In this document: positions 9,581 through 18,615 of the stretch, in pieces
Layout of the letters: every line of letters begins with the position of its first letter
Position numbering within the stretch: the first letter of the stretch is position 1
Origin: Variovorax guangxiensis
GTDB lineage: Bacteria > Pseudomonadota > Gammaproteobacteria > Burkholderiales > Burkholderiaceae_C
NCBI RefSeq assembly: GCF_003952165.1
Contig: NZ_RXFT01000002.1
Coordinates: forward strand, 124,001 to 188,000
Length of the DNA: 64,000 bases
Reading direction: 5' to 3'
Notes under the pieces: generated by a model
Database searches by the model: none
Seen by the model: the letters and a program-made list of their open reading frames with translations, nothing else
Told to the model about the DNA's origin: nothing
Made by a program: the position numbers and the translations under genes

Positions 9581-10468
9581 TCAGGCCGCGGCTTCGTCAA
9601 CTTGTCCAAGGGGCACGGGCTTCTCGATGCCCATCACCTCGCCGGTGGGCGAAGGCGGCATCGACGGCTGCAGGCTCTCGTCCTGCAGCTCGCGCACGAC
9701 GAGCTTCTTCCCCGTCATCCGCACGTCGCCGAAGATCGTGCAGAAGGCCACGTCCTTCGCGTCGCGCCCCGTACCCACGCGCACCAGCCGGTCGACCGGC
9801 GCCATGCGGGTCGGATCGAACAGCACCCAGCGCCCGCCCAGCCATGCCTCGAACACGGCATGGAAATCCTGCGGCGGCTCGTCGAACCACACGTAGCCGA
9901 CCACCAGCCGCGCCGGAATGTTCAGCGCGCGGCAGAAGGTGATGCCCAGGTGCGCGAAGTCGCGGCACACGCCCGCGCGTTCCACGAACACCTCGCGCGC
10001 GGTCGTGGTCGAGTCGCTGCTGCCCGGCTCGTAGGTGATGCTGTCGTGGATCCAGTCGACGATGGCCTGCACACGGCCGATGCCGGGCGGCAGGTCGCCG
10101 AAGAGCTGCTGGGCACAGCGCGACATCAGGTCCGACTCGCAGTAGCGCGTCGGCATCATGTAGTGCAGCACCTCGTCGGGCACCTCGGTCACCGGCATCT
10201 CGGCCAGGTCGTTCGGCACCACCACGTGGGCGCGCCGAACGCTGGCCTTGTAGGCGATCTTCAGCGGCCCCGGCTTCGCATCGAAACGGACGAAGCGGTT
10301 GCCGCTCCCCTCGTCGCAGAAAAGCCGCAAAGGCGTCGGCGGCTCCACGACCAGTTCCTCCCCGACCACGCTCTGCATCCCCGAGCGCGCTGCCTCGATG
10401 TTCAGCAGCATGTGCGCCGGGGCGGCAACTTCGTAGTCGAGCTGCGCCTCGATGTGCGAGAGGTGCAT
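9581..10468 (-). CDS. Transglutaminase-like cysteine protease-fold protein
   Basis: A 295-residue cytosolic protein with an N-terminal beta-rich domain and a transglutaminase-like core. The catalytic triad is visible: Cys in RAGVCRDFAHLG, His in DFHAVFEAWLGG and Asp in WVLFDPTR. Family members are proteases or amidases, often found with circularly permuted ATP-grasp/alpha-E genes, but those partners are absent here. The ATG overlaps the stop of the small DUF1328 gene by one base, so the two are coupled. Confidence 0.88.
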   Translation of the reverse strand: MHLSHIEAQLDYEVAAPAHMLLNIEAARSGMQSVVGEELVVEPPTPLRLFCDEGSGNRFVRFDAKPGPLKIAYKASVRRAHVVVPNDLAEMPVTEVPDEVLHYMMPTRYCESDLMSRCAQQLFGDLPPGIGRVQAIVDWIHDSITYEPGSSDSTTTAREVFVERAGVCRDFAHLGITFCRALNIPARLVVGYVWFDEPPQDFHAVFEAWLGGRWVLFDPTRMAPVDRLVRVGTGRDAKDVAFCTIFGDVRMTGKKLVVRELQDESLQPSMPPSPTGEVMGIEKPVPLGQVDEAAA

Positions 10469-10653
10469 CAGTCGATCGCTTTTTTCACCGCGCCCACGCC
10501 CAGCACCGCCAGCACCACGAACAGCAGCGCCAGCACCAGGAACAGGCCGAACAGGAACTTGGCGATGCCGGCCGCACCCGCCGCGATGCCGCCGAAGCCG
10601 AGCAGCGCGGCCACGAGCGAGATGACTGCAAAAATGATGGCGTACTTCAACAT
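10468..10653 (-). CDS. Small DUF1328 (YtjA-like) membrane protein
   Basis: A 61-residue protein of two hydrophobic helices (residues about 4-29 and 33-55) separated by a GIAKF turn, ending VKKAID. This is the DUF1328/UPF0391 pattern; function unknown, often stress-induced. The AAGGAGAAACGC ribosome binding site is good. It leads into the transglutaminase-like gene. Confidence 0.88.
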   Translation of the reverse strand: MLKYAIIFAVISLVAALLGFGGIAAGAAGIAKFLFGLFLVLALLFVVLAVLGVGAVKKAID

Positions 10654-10838
10654 GCGTTTCTCCTTGCAGCAGGCCCTGCCCGCCGTGGAACGCAGCTTAG
10701 GAAGCGCCGTCTTCCAGCCCGATAGTCACCCCGCGCGTGAGGCCGTAGGACAAAAACGCGACGCCTTCAAACCCGCTAGCATCCGCTGCGGTTTACCCAA
10801 AGAATCCAACCAACCTCGACATTCACTGGAGTTCTCGA

Positions 10839-11447
10839 ATGAAGCTGTACTACTCGCCCGGCGCCTGCTCGCTCTCCCCCCACATCGCGCTGCATGAAGC
10901 GGGCATCGCCGCCGAACCCGTGCTGGCCAGCACCAAGAGCCACAAGCTCCAGGACGGCACCGACTACTACGGCATCAACCCGCTGGGCTACGTGCCGATG
11001 CTCGAACTCGACGACGGCACCCGCCTGCGCGAAGGCCCCGCCATCCTCCAGTACATCGCCGACCTCGCCCCCACCAAGAACCTCGCCCCGGCCGCCGGCA
11101 CCATGCAGCGCTACCGCCTGCAGGAATGGCTGACCTTCATCGGCACCGAAGTGCACAAGGGCTTCAGCCCGCTGTTCAACCCGAACATGCCCGAGGAAGC
11201 CAAGACCATCTTCAAGGACAAGCTCAAGTCGCGCTTCCAGTGGCTCGACGGCGAACTCGCCAGCAAGGAATACCTGATGGGCGATCACTTCAGCGTGGCC
11301 GACGGCTACCTGTTCACCGTGACCAACTGGACCAAGCCCACGGGCGTGGACATCTCCGGCTTCCCCAACCTGCTGGCCTGGCATGCCCGCGTGGGTGCCC
11401 GCCCTGCCGTGCAGGAAGCGATGAAGGCCGAAGGTCTTCTTAAGTAA
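10839..11447 (+). CDS. gstA: Glutathione S-transferase GstA
   Basis: A 202-residue beta-class GST. The thioredoxin-like N-terminal domain begins MKLYYSPGACSLSPHIALHEAG, with the conserved Cys10 that binds glutathione. NPLGYVPMLELDDG carries the cis-Pro loop, and EGPAILQYIADLAP the Glu/Ser glutathione contacts. The all-helical C-terminal domain ends GARPAVQEAMKAEGL. Length and motifs match E. coli GstA (201 residues). Monocistronic, with its own terminator. Confidence 0.93.
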   Translation: MKLYYSPGACSLSPHIALHEAGIAAEPVLASTKSHKLQDGTDYYGINPLGYVPMLELDDGTRLREGPAILQYIADLAPTKNLAPAAGTMQRYRLQEWLTFIGTEVHKGFSPLFNPNMPEEAKTIFKDKLKSRFQWLDGELASKEYLMGDHFSVADGYLFTVTNWTKPTGVDISGFPNLLAWHARVGARPAVQEAMKAEGLLK

Positions 11448-11527
11448 GCCGAAGCACGCAAAAGCGTGCAGAAGCAGCAGCGAGCGGATCGGGCTCCTTC
11501 AGGGAAAACCCGAACCGCTTCAGCCAC

Positions 11528-11552
11528 AAGCCGCACGATGCGGCTTTTTTTT
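11528..11552 (+). terminator. Rho-independent terminator after gstA
   Basis: Stem AAGCCGC/GCGGCTT with a five-base loop and an eight-T tail, about 80 nt after the gstA stop. Confidence 0.85.
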
Positions 11553-11610
11553 CGGGCCACGCTACAGGCTGGAGAGAAACAAATCTCCGCGAAGCACAAG
11601 GACCCGCGCC

Positions 11611-12393
11611 ATGCCCGAAACACCAAAGTCCAACGAACTGCGCGAAGAGATGCGCGGGCCCGTCATGTGGCTCACCATCGATCGCGAGGAGCGCCGCAAC
11701 GCCATCAGCGGCGCCGTACTCACCGGCCTGGGCGATGCCATCGCACGCGCCAACAACGACAGCGCGGTACGCGCGGTAGTCATCACCGGCGCGGGCACAC
11801 GTGCCTTCTGCGCGGGCGCCGACCTGCAGAGCGGCACCTCCTTCAAGTTCGACTACGCCGCGCCCTACCAGGGCTTCGCCAACCTCTTCCGCCAGGCCCG
11901 GCAGTCGACCGTGCCGCTGATCGCGCGCGTCAACGGCGCCTGCATGGCGGGCGGCATGGGCCTCATGGCGATGTGCGACATGGCGGTGGCCAGCAGCCAC
12001 GCGGTGTTCGGCTTGCCCGAGGTGAAGGTCGGCCTCTTTCCCGCGCAGGTGCTCAGCGTGCTCGGCGGCCTGCTGCCACGCCGCGTGCTGGCCGAGATGT
12101 GCATCACGGGCGAGCCCATCGACGCGGCACAGGCGCTGGAACTGAATCTGGTCAACCGCGTGAGCGACGACGTCGACGAGAGCGTCGACTGGCTGCTCGG
12201 CCGCATGCTCGACAAGTCGCCCGCAGCCATCCGCCGCGGCCTCTACACCATGAAGAAGATCGAGGCCATGGCCTTCGAGGAATCGATGGCCTTCACCGAA
12301 AGCCAGATCGGCCTGTTCGCGCTCACCGAGGACGCGGCCGAAGGACAGCTCGCCTTCCGCGAGAAGCGCAAGCCACAGTGGAGCGGACGATGA
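11611..12393 (+). CDS. Enoyl-CoA hydratase/isomerase family protein
   Basis: A 260-residue crotonase-fold enzyme. The CoA-binding and oxyanion-hole motifs are visible as AFCAGADLQSG and NGACMAGGMGLMAMCDM, followed by FGLPEVKVGLFP, which holds a catalytic-type Glu. The 4-nt overlap with the downstream atuA-like gene suggests it hydrates the acyl-CoA intermediate handled with AtuA. In Pseudomonas terpene degradation the hydratase is AtuE; orthology to that enzyme is not established here. Confidence 0.88.
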   Translation: MPETPKSNELREEMRGPVMWLTIDREERRNAISGAVLTGLGDAIARANNDSAVRAVVITGAGTRAFCAGADLQSGTSFKFDYAAPYQGFANLFRQARQSTVPLIARVNGACMAGGMGLMAMCDMAVASSHAVFGLPEVKVGLFPAQVLSVLGGLLPRRVLAEMCITGEPIDAAQALELNLVNRVSDDVDESVDWLLGRMLDKSPAAIRRGLYTMKKIEAMAFEESMAFTESQIGLFALTEDAAEGQLAFREKRKPQWSGR

Positions 12394-14219
12394 GCGGCAG
12401 CGGCAACATCGACGAACGCATCGTCCGCATCGGCGGCGCCTCGGGCTTCTGGGGCGACAGCAGCGTGGGCGCGCCGCAGCTCGTGGCCAGCGGCCGGATC
12501 GACTACCTCGTGTTCGACTACCTCGCCGAACTCACCATGTCGATCCTCGCGGGCGCCCGGCTCAAGAAGCCCGAGCTCGGCTACGCCACCGACTTCATCT
12601 CGGTGGCGATGAAGGCCGTGCTGAAAGACGTCGTGGAACAGGGCGTCCGCGTGGTGAGCAACGCGGGCGGCGTCAACCCGCAAGGCTGCGCCGATGCATT
12701 GGCCGCGCTCGCGGCCGACCAGGGTATCGCACTGAAGATCGCCGTGGTGAGCGGCGACGACGTGTCGCCGCTTCTGCCCGGGCTGCGCAAGTCGCAACCG
12801 CCCGTGCGCGAACTGCAGAGTGGCGCCGCGCTGCCCGAGCGCGTGCTCACCGCCAACGTCTACCTCGGCGCACAGCCAATAAGGGCCGCGCTCGATGCGG
12901 GCGCGCAGGTCGTCATCACCGGCCGCTGTGTCGACTCGGCCGTCACGCTCGGCGTGCTCATGCATGAATTCGAGTGGCAGCCGGACGATCTCGACCTGCT
13001 CGCCGCGGGCAGCCTCGCGGGCCACATCATCGAATGCGGCTGCCAGGCCACCGGCGGCCTGCACACCGACTGGGACACCGTGCCCGACTGGCCCAACATC
13101 GGCTACCCCATCGTCGAATGCAGCGCCGACGGCAGCTTCGTCGTCACCAAGCCCGCGGGCACCGGCGGCAAGGTCACGCCCGCGGTGGTGGGCGAGCAGA
13201 TGCTCTACGAGATCGGCGACCCCGCCGCCTACCTGCTGCCCGACGTGGTGGCCGACTTCACGCAGGTGCGCATCGAGCAGGCCGGCGAGCACCGCGTGCG
13301 CGTGCACGGCGCTCGCGGCCATGCACCGACTGCGAGCTACAAGGTCAGCGCCACCTACGTCGACGGCTTCAAGACGGCGGCGCAGCTCACCATCGTGGGC
13401 TTCGACGCGGTGGCCAAGGCGAAGCGAACGGGCGAAGCCATCCTCGCGCGCACCGGCGCGCTTTTCTCGCAGCATGGCCTTGGCCCCTACAGCGGCACGC
13501 AGCTCGAAGTGCTGGGCGCGGAGTCCTGCTACGGACCGCACGCGCGCGCATCGCAGACGCGCGAAGCGGTGCTGCGGCTTGCGGTGACGCACCCGCGCAA
13601 AGAAGCTCTGGAACTGTTCGTGCGTGAGGTCGCTCCGGCCGGTACATCGTGGGCTCCAGGCACCACCGGCGCGGGTGGCGGACGCGCCTCGGTTTCCCCA
13701 TCGATCCGTCAGTACGCGTTCCTGCTCGACAAATCACTGGTCGAGGCATCGGTGGTCATCGATGGAAAGCGCATCGATGTTCCCCGCCCCCAAGTCCCGT
13801 CGCCAGCCGAGGTGGCCAAGCCCACCTCTTCGCCTGCCAGAGCCATCAAGACGGAGATCATCGCTTCCGATGCCGACAGCATCGAAGTACCGCTGCTGCG
13901 CCTGGCCTGGGCCCGCAGCGGCGACAAGGGCGACACCTCGAACATCGGCGTCATCGCACGTCACCCTGCCCTGCTACCGCTGTTGAGCGATCAACTCACC
14001 GAAGCACGCGTGGCCGATTGGCTCGCGCACCTCGTCAAGGGGCAAATCACGCGCTACGAGGTGCCCGGCATCGGCGCTCTCAACTTCGTCTGCGAGCAGG
14101 CGCTGGGCGGCGGCGGCATGGCCTCGCTGCGCAACGATCCGCTCGGCAAGGGCATGGGCCAGATCCTGCTGGCCATGCCGGTGCGCGTGAGCCCGGCACT
14201 GTTGGCACTGCTCGCCTAG
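12390..14219 (+). CDS. AtuA family protein (acyclic terpene/branched-chain catabolism, DUF1446)
   Basis: A 609-residue protein. Residues about 5-450 match the AtuA/DUF1446 domain (VRIGGASGFWGDSS near the N-terminus, NAGGVNPQGCADALAAL, GRCVDSAVTLGVLMHEF, and HIIECGCQATGG). The last 100 residues form the AtuA-like C-terminal domain (RLAWARSGDKGDTSNIGVIA). AtuA is needed for growth of Pseudomonas on citronellol, but its reaction is unknown. Start at 12390 overlaps the hydratase stop by 4 nt (ATGA). Unlike the Pseudomonas atu operon, no carboxylase genes are next to it, so the substrate may be another branched acyl-CoA. Confidence 0.88.
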   Translation: MSGSGNIDERIVRIGGASGFWGDSSVGAPQLVASGRIDYLVFDYLAELTMSILAGARLKKPELGYATDFISVAMKAVLKDVVEQGVRVVSNAGGVNPQGCADALAALAADQGIALKIAVVSGDDVSPLLPGLRKSQPPVRELQSGAALPERVLTANVYLGAQPIRAALDAGAQVVITGRCVDSAVTLGVLMHEFEWQPDDLDLLAAGSLAGHIIECGCQATGGLHTDWDTVPDWPNIGYPIVECSADGSFVVTKPAGTGGKVTPAVVGEQMLYEIGDPAAYLLPDVVADFTQVRIEQAGEHRVRVHGARGHAPTASYKVSATYVDGFKTAAQLTIVGFDAVAKAKRTGEAILARTGALFSQHGLGPYSGTQLEVLGAESCYGPHARASQTREAVLRLAVTHPRKEALELFVREVAPAGTSWAPGTTGAGGGRASVSPSIRQYAFLLDKSLVEASVVIDGKRIDVPRPQVPSPAEVAKPTSSPARAIKTEIIASDADSIEVPLLRLAWARSGDKGDTSNIGVIARHPALLPLLSDQLTEARVADWLAHLVKGQITRYEVPGIGALNFVCEQALGGGGMASLRNDPLGKGMGQILLAMPVRVSPALLALLA

Positions 14220-14304
14220 CACCAATCCGTCAACCGTGCGACAGCAGGGTTGAGGCGGCGCGCTTAGCCTTGCGCCCCGTATCAACTCTGCTTTCGATCG
14301 CACG

Positions 14305-15408
14305 ATGTCCACCCTTTTCGACCCCGTACAGGCCGGCGACCTGAAGCTCGCCAACCGCATCGTCATGGCGCCGCTCACGCGCAACCGCTCGCCGAACGCC
14401 ATTCCGCCCGACATCGCCGCCACCTACTATGCGCAGCGCGCCAGCGCGGGCCTGCTCATCACCGAAGCCACCGCCATCAGCCACCAGGGCCAGGGCTACT
14501 CCGACGTGCCCGGCCTCTACGGCACCGAGCAACTCGACAGCTGGAAGCGCGTGACCGAAGCCGTGCACGCCAAGGGCGGCAAGATCGTGGTGCAGCTGTG
14601 GCACGTGGGCCGCGTCTCGCACAACGAACTGCAACCCGGTGGCGGAAAGCCCGTCGCCCCCTCGGCCATCACCGCCAAGACCAAGACCGTGCTCATCAAG
14701 GACGGCGTGCCCACCTTCGTCGACACCTCCGAGCCGCGCGCGCTGGACGCCGGCGAACTGCCGGGCATCGTCCACTCCTACGCGGTTGCCGCCCGCAGCG
14801 CCGTGGAAACCGCAGGCTTCGACGGCGTGGAAATCCACGGCGCCAACGGCTACCTGCTCGACCAGTTCCTGAAGGACGGCAGCAACAAGCGCACCGACGA
14901 CTACGGCGGCAGCATCGAGAACCGCGCCCGCCTGCTGCTCGAGGTCACGCGCGCCGTGGTCGACGCCGTCGGTGGCGGCAAGACCGGCATCCGCCTGTCG
15001 CCCGTCACGCCAGCCAACGACGCCTACGACAGCGACCCGCAGCCCCTCTTCACCTACGTGGTGAAGCAGCTCGCCACGCTCAACCTGGCCTACATCCATA
15101 TCATCGAAGGCGCCACCGGCGGCCCGCGCGAGATCGAGGACCGCCCCTTCGACTACGAAGCCCTCAAGGCCGCATACCGCGAGGCCGGCGGCAAGGCCGC
15201 ATGGATGGTCAACAACGGCTACGACCGCCCGCTCGCCGAAGAGGCGCTGAAGGAAGGCGACGATCTCGTGGCCTTCGGCAAGCCCTTCATCTCCAACCCC
15301 GACCTCGTGCGCCGACTGCGCGAGAACGCGCCGCTGAATCCGCTCGACAAGGCCACCATGTACGGCGGCGGCGCCAAGGGCTACACGGACTATCCGGCGC
15401 TGGCCTGA
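14305..15408 (+). CDS. nemA: Alkene reductase, old yellow enzyme family (NemA-like)
   Basis: A 367-residue FMN/NADPH-dependent reductase of alpha,beta-unsaturated carbonyls, nitro-esters and N-ethylmaleimide. Features: N-terminal MAPLTRNRS, the substrate-binding pair in [15 protein letters not shown] (the old-yellow-enzyme His/Asn pair), [17 protein letters not shown], and [12 protein letters not shown] at the end of the TIM barrel. Length equals E. coli NemA (365). No NemR regulator is adjacent. Confidence 0.92.
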   Translation: MSTLFDPVQAGDLKLANRIVMAPLTRNRSPNAIPPDIAATYYAQRASAGLLITEATAISHQGQGYSDVPGLYGTEQLDSWKRVTEAVHAKGGKIVVQLWHVGRVSHNELQPGGGKPVAPSAITAKTKTVLIKDGVPTFVDTSEPRALDAGELPGIVHSYAVAARSAVETAGFDGVEIHGANGYLLDQFLKDGSNKRTDDYGGSIENRARLLLEVTRAVVDAVGGGKTGIRLSPVTPANDAYDSDPQPLFTYVVKQLATLNLAYIHIIEGATGGPREIEDRPFDYEALKAAYREAGGKAAWMVNNGYDRPLAEEALKEGDDLVAFGKPFISNPDLVRRLRENAPLNPLDKATMYGGGAKGYTDYPALA

Positions 15409-15475
15409 AGCCGGAAGCGGCCATGGCAAGATGCGGCGGACCCGTTCGTTCGCCGCCAGCAAGGAAGGAAATGCC

Positions 15476-15961
15476 ATGGCCCGCATCGCGCAACGACTGG
15501 CCGATTCAGGCCTCGTATTGCCACCCGCAGTCACGCCGCCTCCCGGCGTCGTGCTGCCATTCCGGTTCGTGCGCATCGTCGGCCGGCGCGCACTGATCTC
15601 GGGCCATGGCCCGCTCAATGCCGACGGCACCATCGCTGCGCCGCTGGGCAAGCTGGGCCGCGAGCTGAGCGTCGAACAGGGCTACACCGCCGCGCGGCTC
15701 ACCGCGCTCGCGATGCTGGGCAGCCTGCAGCGCGCCCTCGGCGACCTGGACCGCATCACCGCATGGACACGCGTGTTCGGCATGGTCGCCTGCGCACCGG
15801 GCTTCGACAAACAGCCGGCCGTCATCAACGGCTTCTCCGATCTCATCCTCGAAGTCTTCGGCCCCGACATCGGAGCGCATTCGCGCAGCGCGGTGGGCAT
15901 GGCGGAGCTGCCTTTCAACATTCCGGTGGAGATCGAAGGCGAGGTGGAGTTCGACGCATGA
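15476..15961 (+). CDS. RidA/YjgF-family protein
   Basis: A 161-residue member of the RidA (enamine/imine deaminase) superfamily. It carries [14 protein letters not shown] and the C-terminal [20 protein letters not shown], where the family's active-site Arg normally sits (R in HSRSAVG). It is a longer subgroup (YjgF-like, TIGR-type 150-160 residues) than canonical 128-residue RidA. AAGGAAGG precedes the ATG at 15476. The stop overlaps the GNAT gene start by 4 nt. Confidence 0.85.
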   Translation: MARIAQRLADSGLVLPPAVTPPPGVVLPFRFVRIVGRRALISGHGPLNADGTIAAPLGKLGRELSVEQGYTAARLTALAMLGSLQRALGDLDRITAWTRVFGMVACAPGFDKQPAVINGFSDLILEVFGPDIGAHSRSAVGMAELPFNIPVEIEGEVEFDA

Positions 15962-16419
15962 GCACCACGCCCTGGGCACTGCGGCGTGCCGATGCCGCTG
16001 ATGCCGCAGCCATCACCGAATGCGCCGTGGAAGCCTTTCGCCACTACATTCCGCGCCTCGGCCTCACTCCCATTCCGATGACGAAGGACTATGGCGCGGC
16101 GATCGCGAACGCGCAGGTCTGGGTGGCGCAACAGGAGAAGCGCATCGTCGCAGCGCTGGTGCTCGACATCACCGAAGAGGGCTTCCTGATCGACGTGATC
16201 GCGGTGCGCCCCGCGCAGCAGGGCACGGGCGTGGGCCGCGCGTTGCTCGAACTGGCGGAACAGGAGGCGCTGCGGCAGGGCCATGACTCCATCCATCTCT
16301 TCACCAACGAGAAGATGACCGAGAACCGCGCGCTCTACGAGCGCATCGGCTACGTCGAATACAAGCGCCTCGCGCTCGCGCAGCGCACCCGCGTGTTCAT
16401 GCGCAAGCCGTTGAAGTGA
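15958..16419 (+). CDS. GNAT-family N-acetyltransferase
   Basis: A 153-residue acetyltransferase. The acetyl-CoA-binding motif A is IDVIAVRPAQQGTGVGRALL (Q/RxxGxG/A) and motif B is TENRALYERIGYVEYKRL. Substrate unknown. It overlaps the RidA gene by 4 nt (ATGA) and is followed 11 nt later by the VOC gene, so three genes (15476-17183) form one transcript unit. Confidence 0.9.
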   Translation: MSTTPWALRRADAADAAAITECAVEAFRHYIPRLGLTPIPMTKDYGAAIANAQVWVAQQEKRIVAALVLDITEEGFLIDVIAVRPAQQGTGVGRALLELAEQEALRQGHDSIHLFTNEKMTENRALYERIGYVEYKRLALAQRTRVFMRKPLK

Positions 16420-16430
16420 GGTCTTCTGCG

Positions 16431-17183
16431 ATGCAGCTGGAACGCATTCATCACGTCGCCATCATCTGCGCCGACTACGCGGTGTCGAAGCGCTTCTACA
16501 CCGAGGTGCTGGGCCTGCGCGTGGTGGCCGAGAACTACCGCGCCGCGCGCGATTCGTACAAGCTCGATCTCGCCCTGCCCGACGGCTCGCAGATCGAGCT
16601 CTTCTCCTTCCCCGGCGCGCCCGCGCGGCCTACCCGGCCCGAGGCACAGGGACTGCGGCACCTGTCCTTCGAAGTGCACGATGTGCAAGCCGCCGCCGAC
16701 GAACTCGCGGCGCAGGGCATTGCGGTGGAGCCCTTGCGCATCGACGAATACACCGGCCGGCGCTTCACCTTCTTCGCCGATCCCGATGGGCTGCCGCTCG
16801 AACTCTACGAGGCCGCGCCGGGCAAGGAACTCGAAGCGCTGCTGCTGGAGCTCGAAGGCGCGCTGCATCTGCGCGAGGTGCGCGCGAGCGCTGCACGGCT
16901 GGAAGAACTGCTCGACGACGACTTCCACGAGCTCGGCGTCTCGGGCACTGTATGGACGCGCGCCGCCATCATCGAGGCGCTGCGCGACGAAGCCTTCTCC
17001 GAACGCACGATCTCGGACTTCCGCGTGCTGCGCATGGCCCTCGATGTGGCTCTGGTCACCTACCGCGCGCACCGGGAAGCCATTCCACAGCGCCCGGCGG
17101 CCGACTCCCTGCGCAGCTCGCTATGGAAGCGGCGCGCGGGCCGCTGGCGCATGGCCTTCCACCAGGGCACGCCGCTCGCCTGA
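16431..17183 (+). CDS. Fusion of a VOC (glyoxalase YaeR-like) domain and a DUF4440/SnoaL-like domain
   Basis: A 250-residue two-domain protein. Residues 1-128 match the small VOC proteins of the YaeR/GloA2 type: ERIHHVAIICADYAVSKRFYTEVLGL, LRHLSFEVHDV and FFADPDGLPLELYE, with metal-ligand positions His6/7, Glu42-type, His75 and Glu-type near 122. Residues about 133-250 match DUF4440 (SnoaL/NTF2-like): LLDDDFHELGVSGTVWTRAAIIEAL and WRMAFHQGTPL. Both domains usually occur as separate proteins. The internal ATG at 16431 is preferred to the GTG at 16416 because the VOC fold starts at MQLERIHHV. Confidence 0.85.
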   Translation: MQLERIHHVAIICADYAVSKRFYTEVLGLRVVAENYRAARDSYKLDLALPDGSQIELFSFPGAPARPTRPEAQGLRHLSFEVHDVQAAADELAAQGIAVEPLRIDEYTGRRFTFFADPDGLPLELYEAAPGKELEALLLELEGALHLREVRASAARLEELLDDDFHELGVSGTVWTRAAIIEALRDEAFSERTISDFRVLRMALDVALVTYRAHREAIPQRPAADSLRSSLWKRRAGRWRMAFHQGTPLA

Positions 17184-17187
17184 GCGC

Positions 17188-18615
17188 TCAGGCGACTTCA
17201 CCGAACGCCACGCTCACCCGCAGGCCCGTGGGCTCCGCCGCTTCGAGCCGCAGCTCGGCCCCCAGCAGCTCCGCATAGCGCGAGACGATCGACAGGCCCA
17301 GCCCGGAACCTTGCCCCAGCTTCTCTCCTGCAGGGCCTTGCGCCCACCGCTGCATCAAGGCGCGCTGGGCTTCGAGCGGAATGCCGGGCCCGTCGTCGAT
17401 CACGCTCAGCGTGTGGCCCGCGAGTTCGACGGTGATGGTGCGGCCTCCATAGCGCAGCGCGTTGTCGATCAGGTTGTCGAGGATGCCCTCGACCAGCGCC
17501 TCGTTGGCCTGCACCACCACGACGTCGTCGAGGCCGCGCGCGCCCAGGTCGACGCCGCGCGCATCGGCACGCCCCAGGTGCCGAAGCACCGTCTGCTCGG
17601 CCAGCACGTCGAGCCGCACAGGCACGCGCTTGAGCTCGGTGCGGGCCTCCTCGGCCAATGCGAGCGCCAGCAACTGGTCGATGAGGTGGCTGGCGCGCGC
17701 CTGCCGCTCCGACACGCGCTCAAGCTGCTCGCGCCACACATGGGTGTCCTGCTGCGCCAGTCCGTATTCGGCCAGTGCGCGGATGCCCGCCAGCGGCGTG
17801 CGCAGCTCGTGCGCCACGTTGCCGACGAACTCGCGCTGCGCCTGCACGCTGTTGCCCAGTCGCTCGAACAGCGAGTTGACCGCATTGCCCAGGCGCTGGA
17901 TCTCGCGCGAAGTCTGCGCCACGGCCACCGGAGAGAGGTCGCGCACGTCGCGCCGGTCGAGCGCGCGCTGCAGGTCGCCCAGCGGCCGCAGGTCGCTGCG
18001 GATGCCGTACCAGAGCCATATCGCGAGCAGTATCAGCAGCACGATCTGCGGCGCGAGCGCATAGCCCAGCAGCTGCCGCACGAGCGCGGCGCGGCTCAGC
18101 GTGGTCTGCGCAATGATCACGCGATAGGGCATGCTGATGTCGGGCTCGGCGTCATGCTCGAGCACCACCGCGCGCAGCGTGCTGCCCTCGTAGTTCACGT
18201 CGGAGAAGCGGTAGCGCGAGCCGTCCACCGGCAGCGGCGCCTGCAGGCCCGCCTGGCCGGAGATCAGCGAGCCATCGAGCCGCTGCACCGCGAAGTACAC
18301 CTTGTCGACCTGGTCGAAGAGCACGGTGGCCACTTCGCGCGGCGTGAGCATCAGCTCGATGCCGCGCTCGCCGGCCTGCACGTTGGCCGACAGCGCATAG
18401 GCGTCGTCGAGCATGCCGCGGTCGAAGGCCTGTTCGGAGAAGTAGTTGGCGATGACCAGCGCGATGACCGCACCGACCATCCACGTGAGCGCCAGCGGCA
18501 CCAGCACGTTGCGCAGCACGCGCTGCGTGAGCGACGGCGCGCGCACCGCAGCCGTCTGCGATTCGGCGATGGTCTGTTGCTGCTGCCCGTTCACGCGCGG
18601 ACCGGCGTCGATCAC
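17188..18615 (-). CDS. Sensor histidine kinase, TctE-like
   Basis: A 475-residue membrane sensor kinase. A helix at about residues 35-58 precedes a periplasmic 2CSK_N-type domain (DRGMLDDAYALSANVQ to about residue 180), then a second helix PQIVLLILLAIWLWYG, a HAMP-like region, the phospho-acceptor box FVGNVAHELRTPLAGIRALAEYG, and the ATPase boxes LDNLIDNALRYGG, VIDDGPGIP and GQGSGLGLSIVSRY. This domain order is that of TctE. No tricarboxylate transport genes are adjacent, so the signal is unknown. It overlaps the response regulator stop by 4 nt. Confidence 0.92.
   Translation of the reverse strand: MIDAGPRVNGQQQQTIAESQTAAVRAPSLTQRVLRNVLVPLALTWMVGAVIALVIANYFSEQAFDRGMLDDAYALSANVQAGERGIELMLTPREVATVLFDQVDKVYFAVQRLDGSLISGQAGLQAPLPVDGSRYRFSDVNYEGSTLRAVVLEHDAEPDISMPYRVIIAQTTLSRAALVRQLLGYALAPQIVLLILLAIWLWYGIRSDLRPLGDLQRALDRRDVRDLSPVAVAQTSREIQRLGNAVNSLFERLGNSVQAQREFVGNVAHELRTPLAGIRALAEYGLAQQDTHVWREQLERVSERQARASHLIDQLLALALAEEARTELKRVPVRLDVLAEQTVLRHLGRADARGVDLGARGLDDVVVVQANEALVEGILDNLIDNALRYGGRTITVELAGHTLSVIDDGPGIPLEAQRALMQRWAQGPAGEKLGQGSGLGLSIVSRYAELLGAELRLEAAEPTGLRVSVAFGEVA

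Noticed and set aside
12243..13592. A 449-residue minus-strand frame opposite the AtuA gene
   Set aside because: Composition (Arg/His/Ala-rich) and complete overlap with the coupled, recognisable AtuA gene mark it as a shadow.
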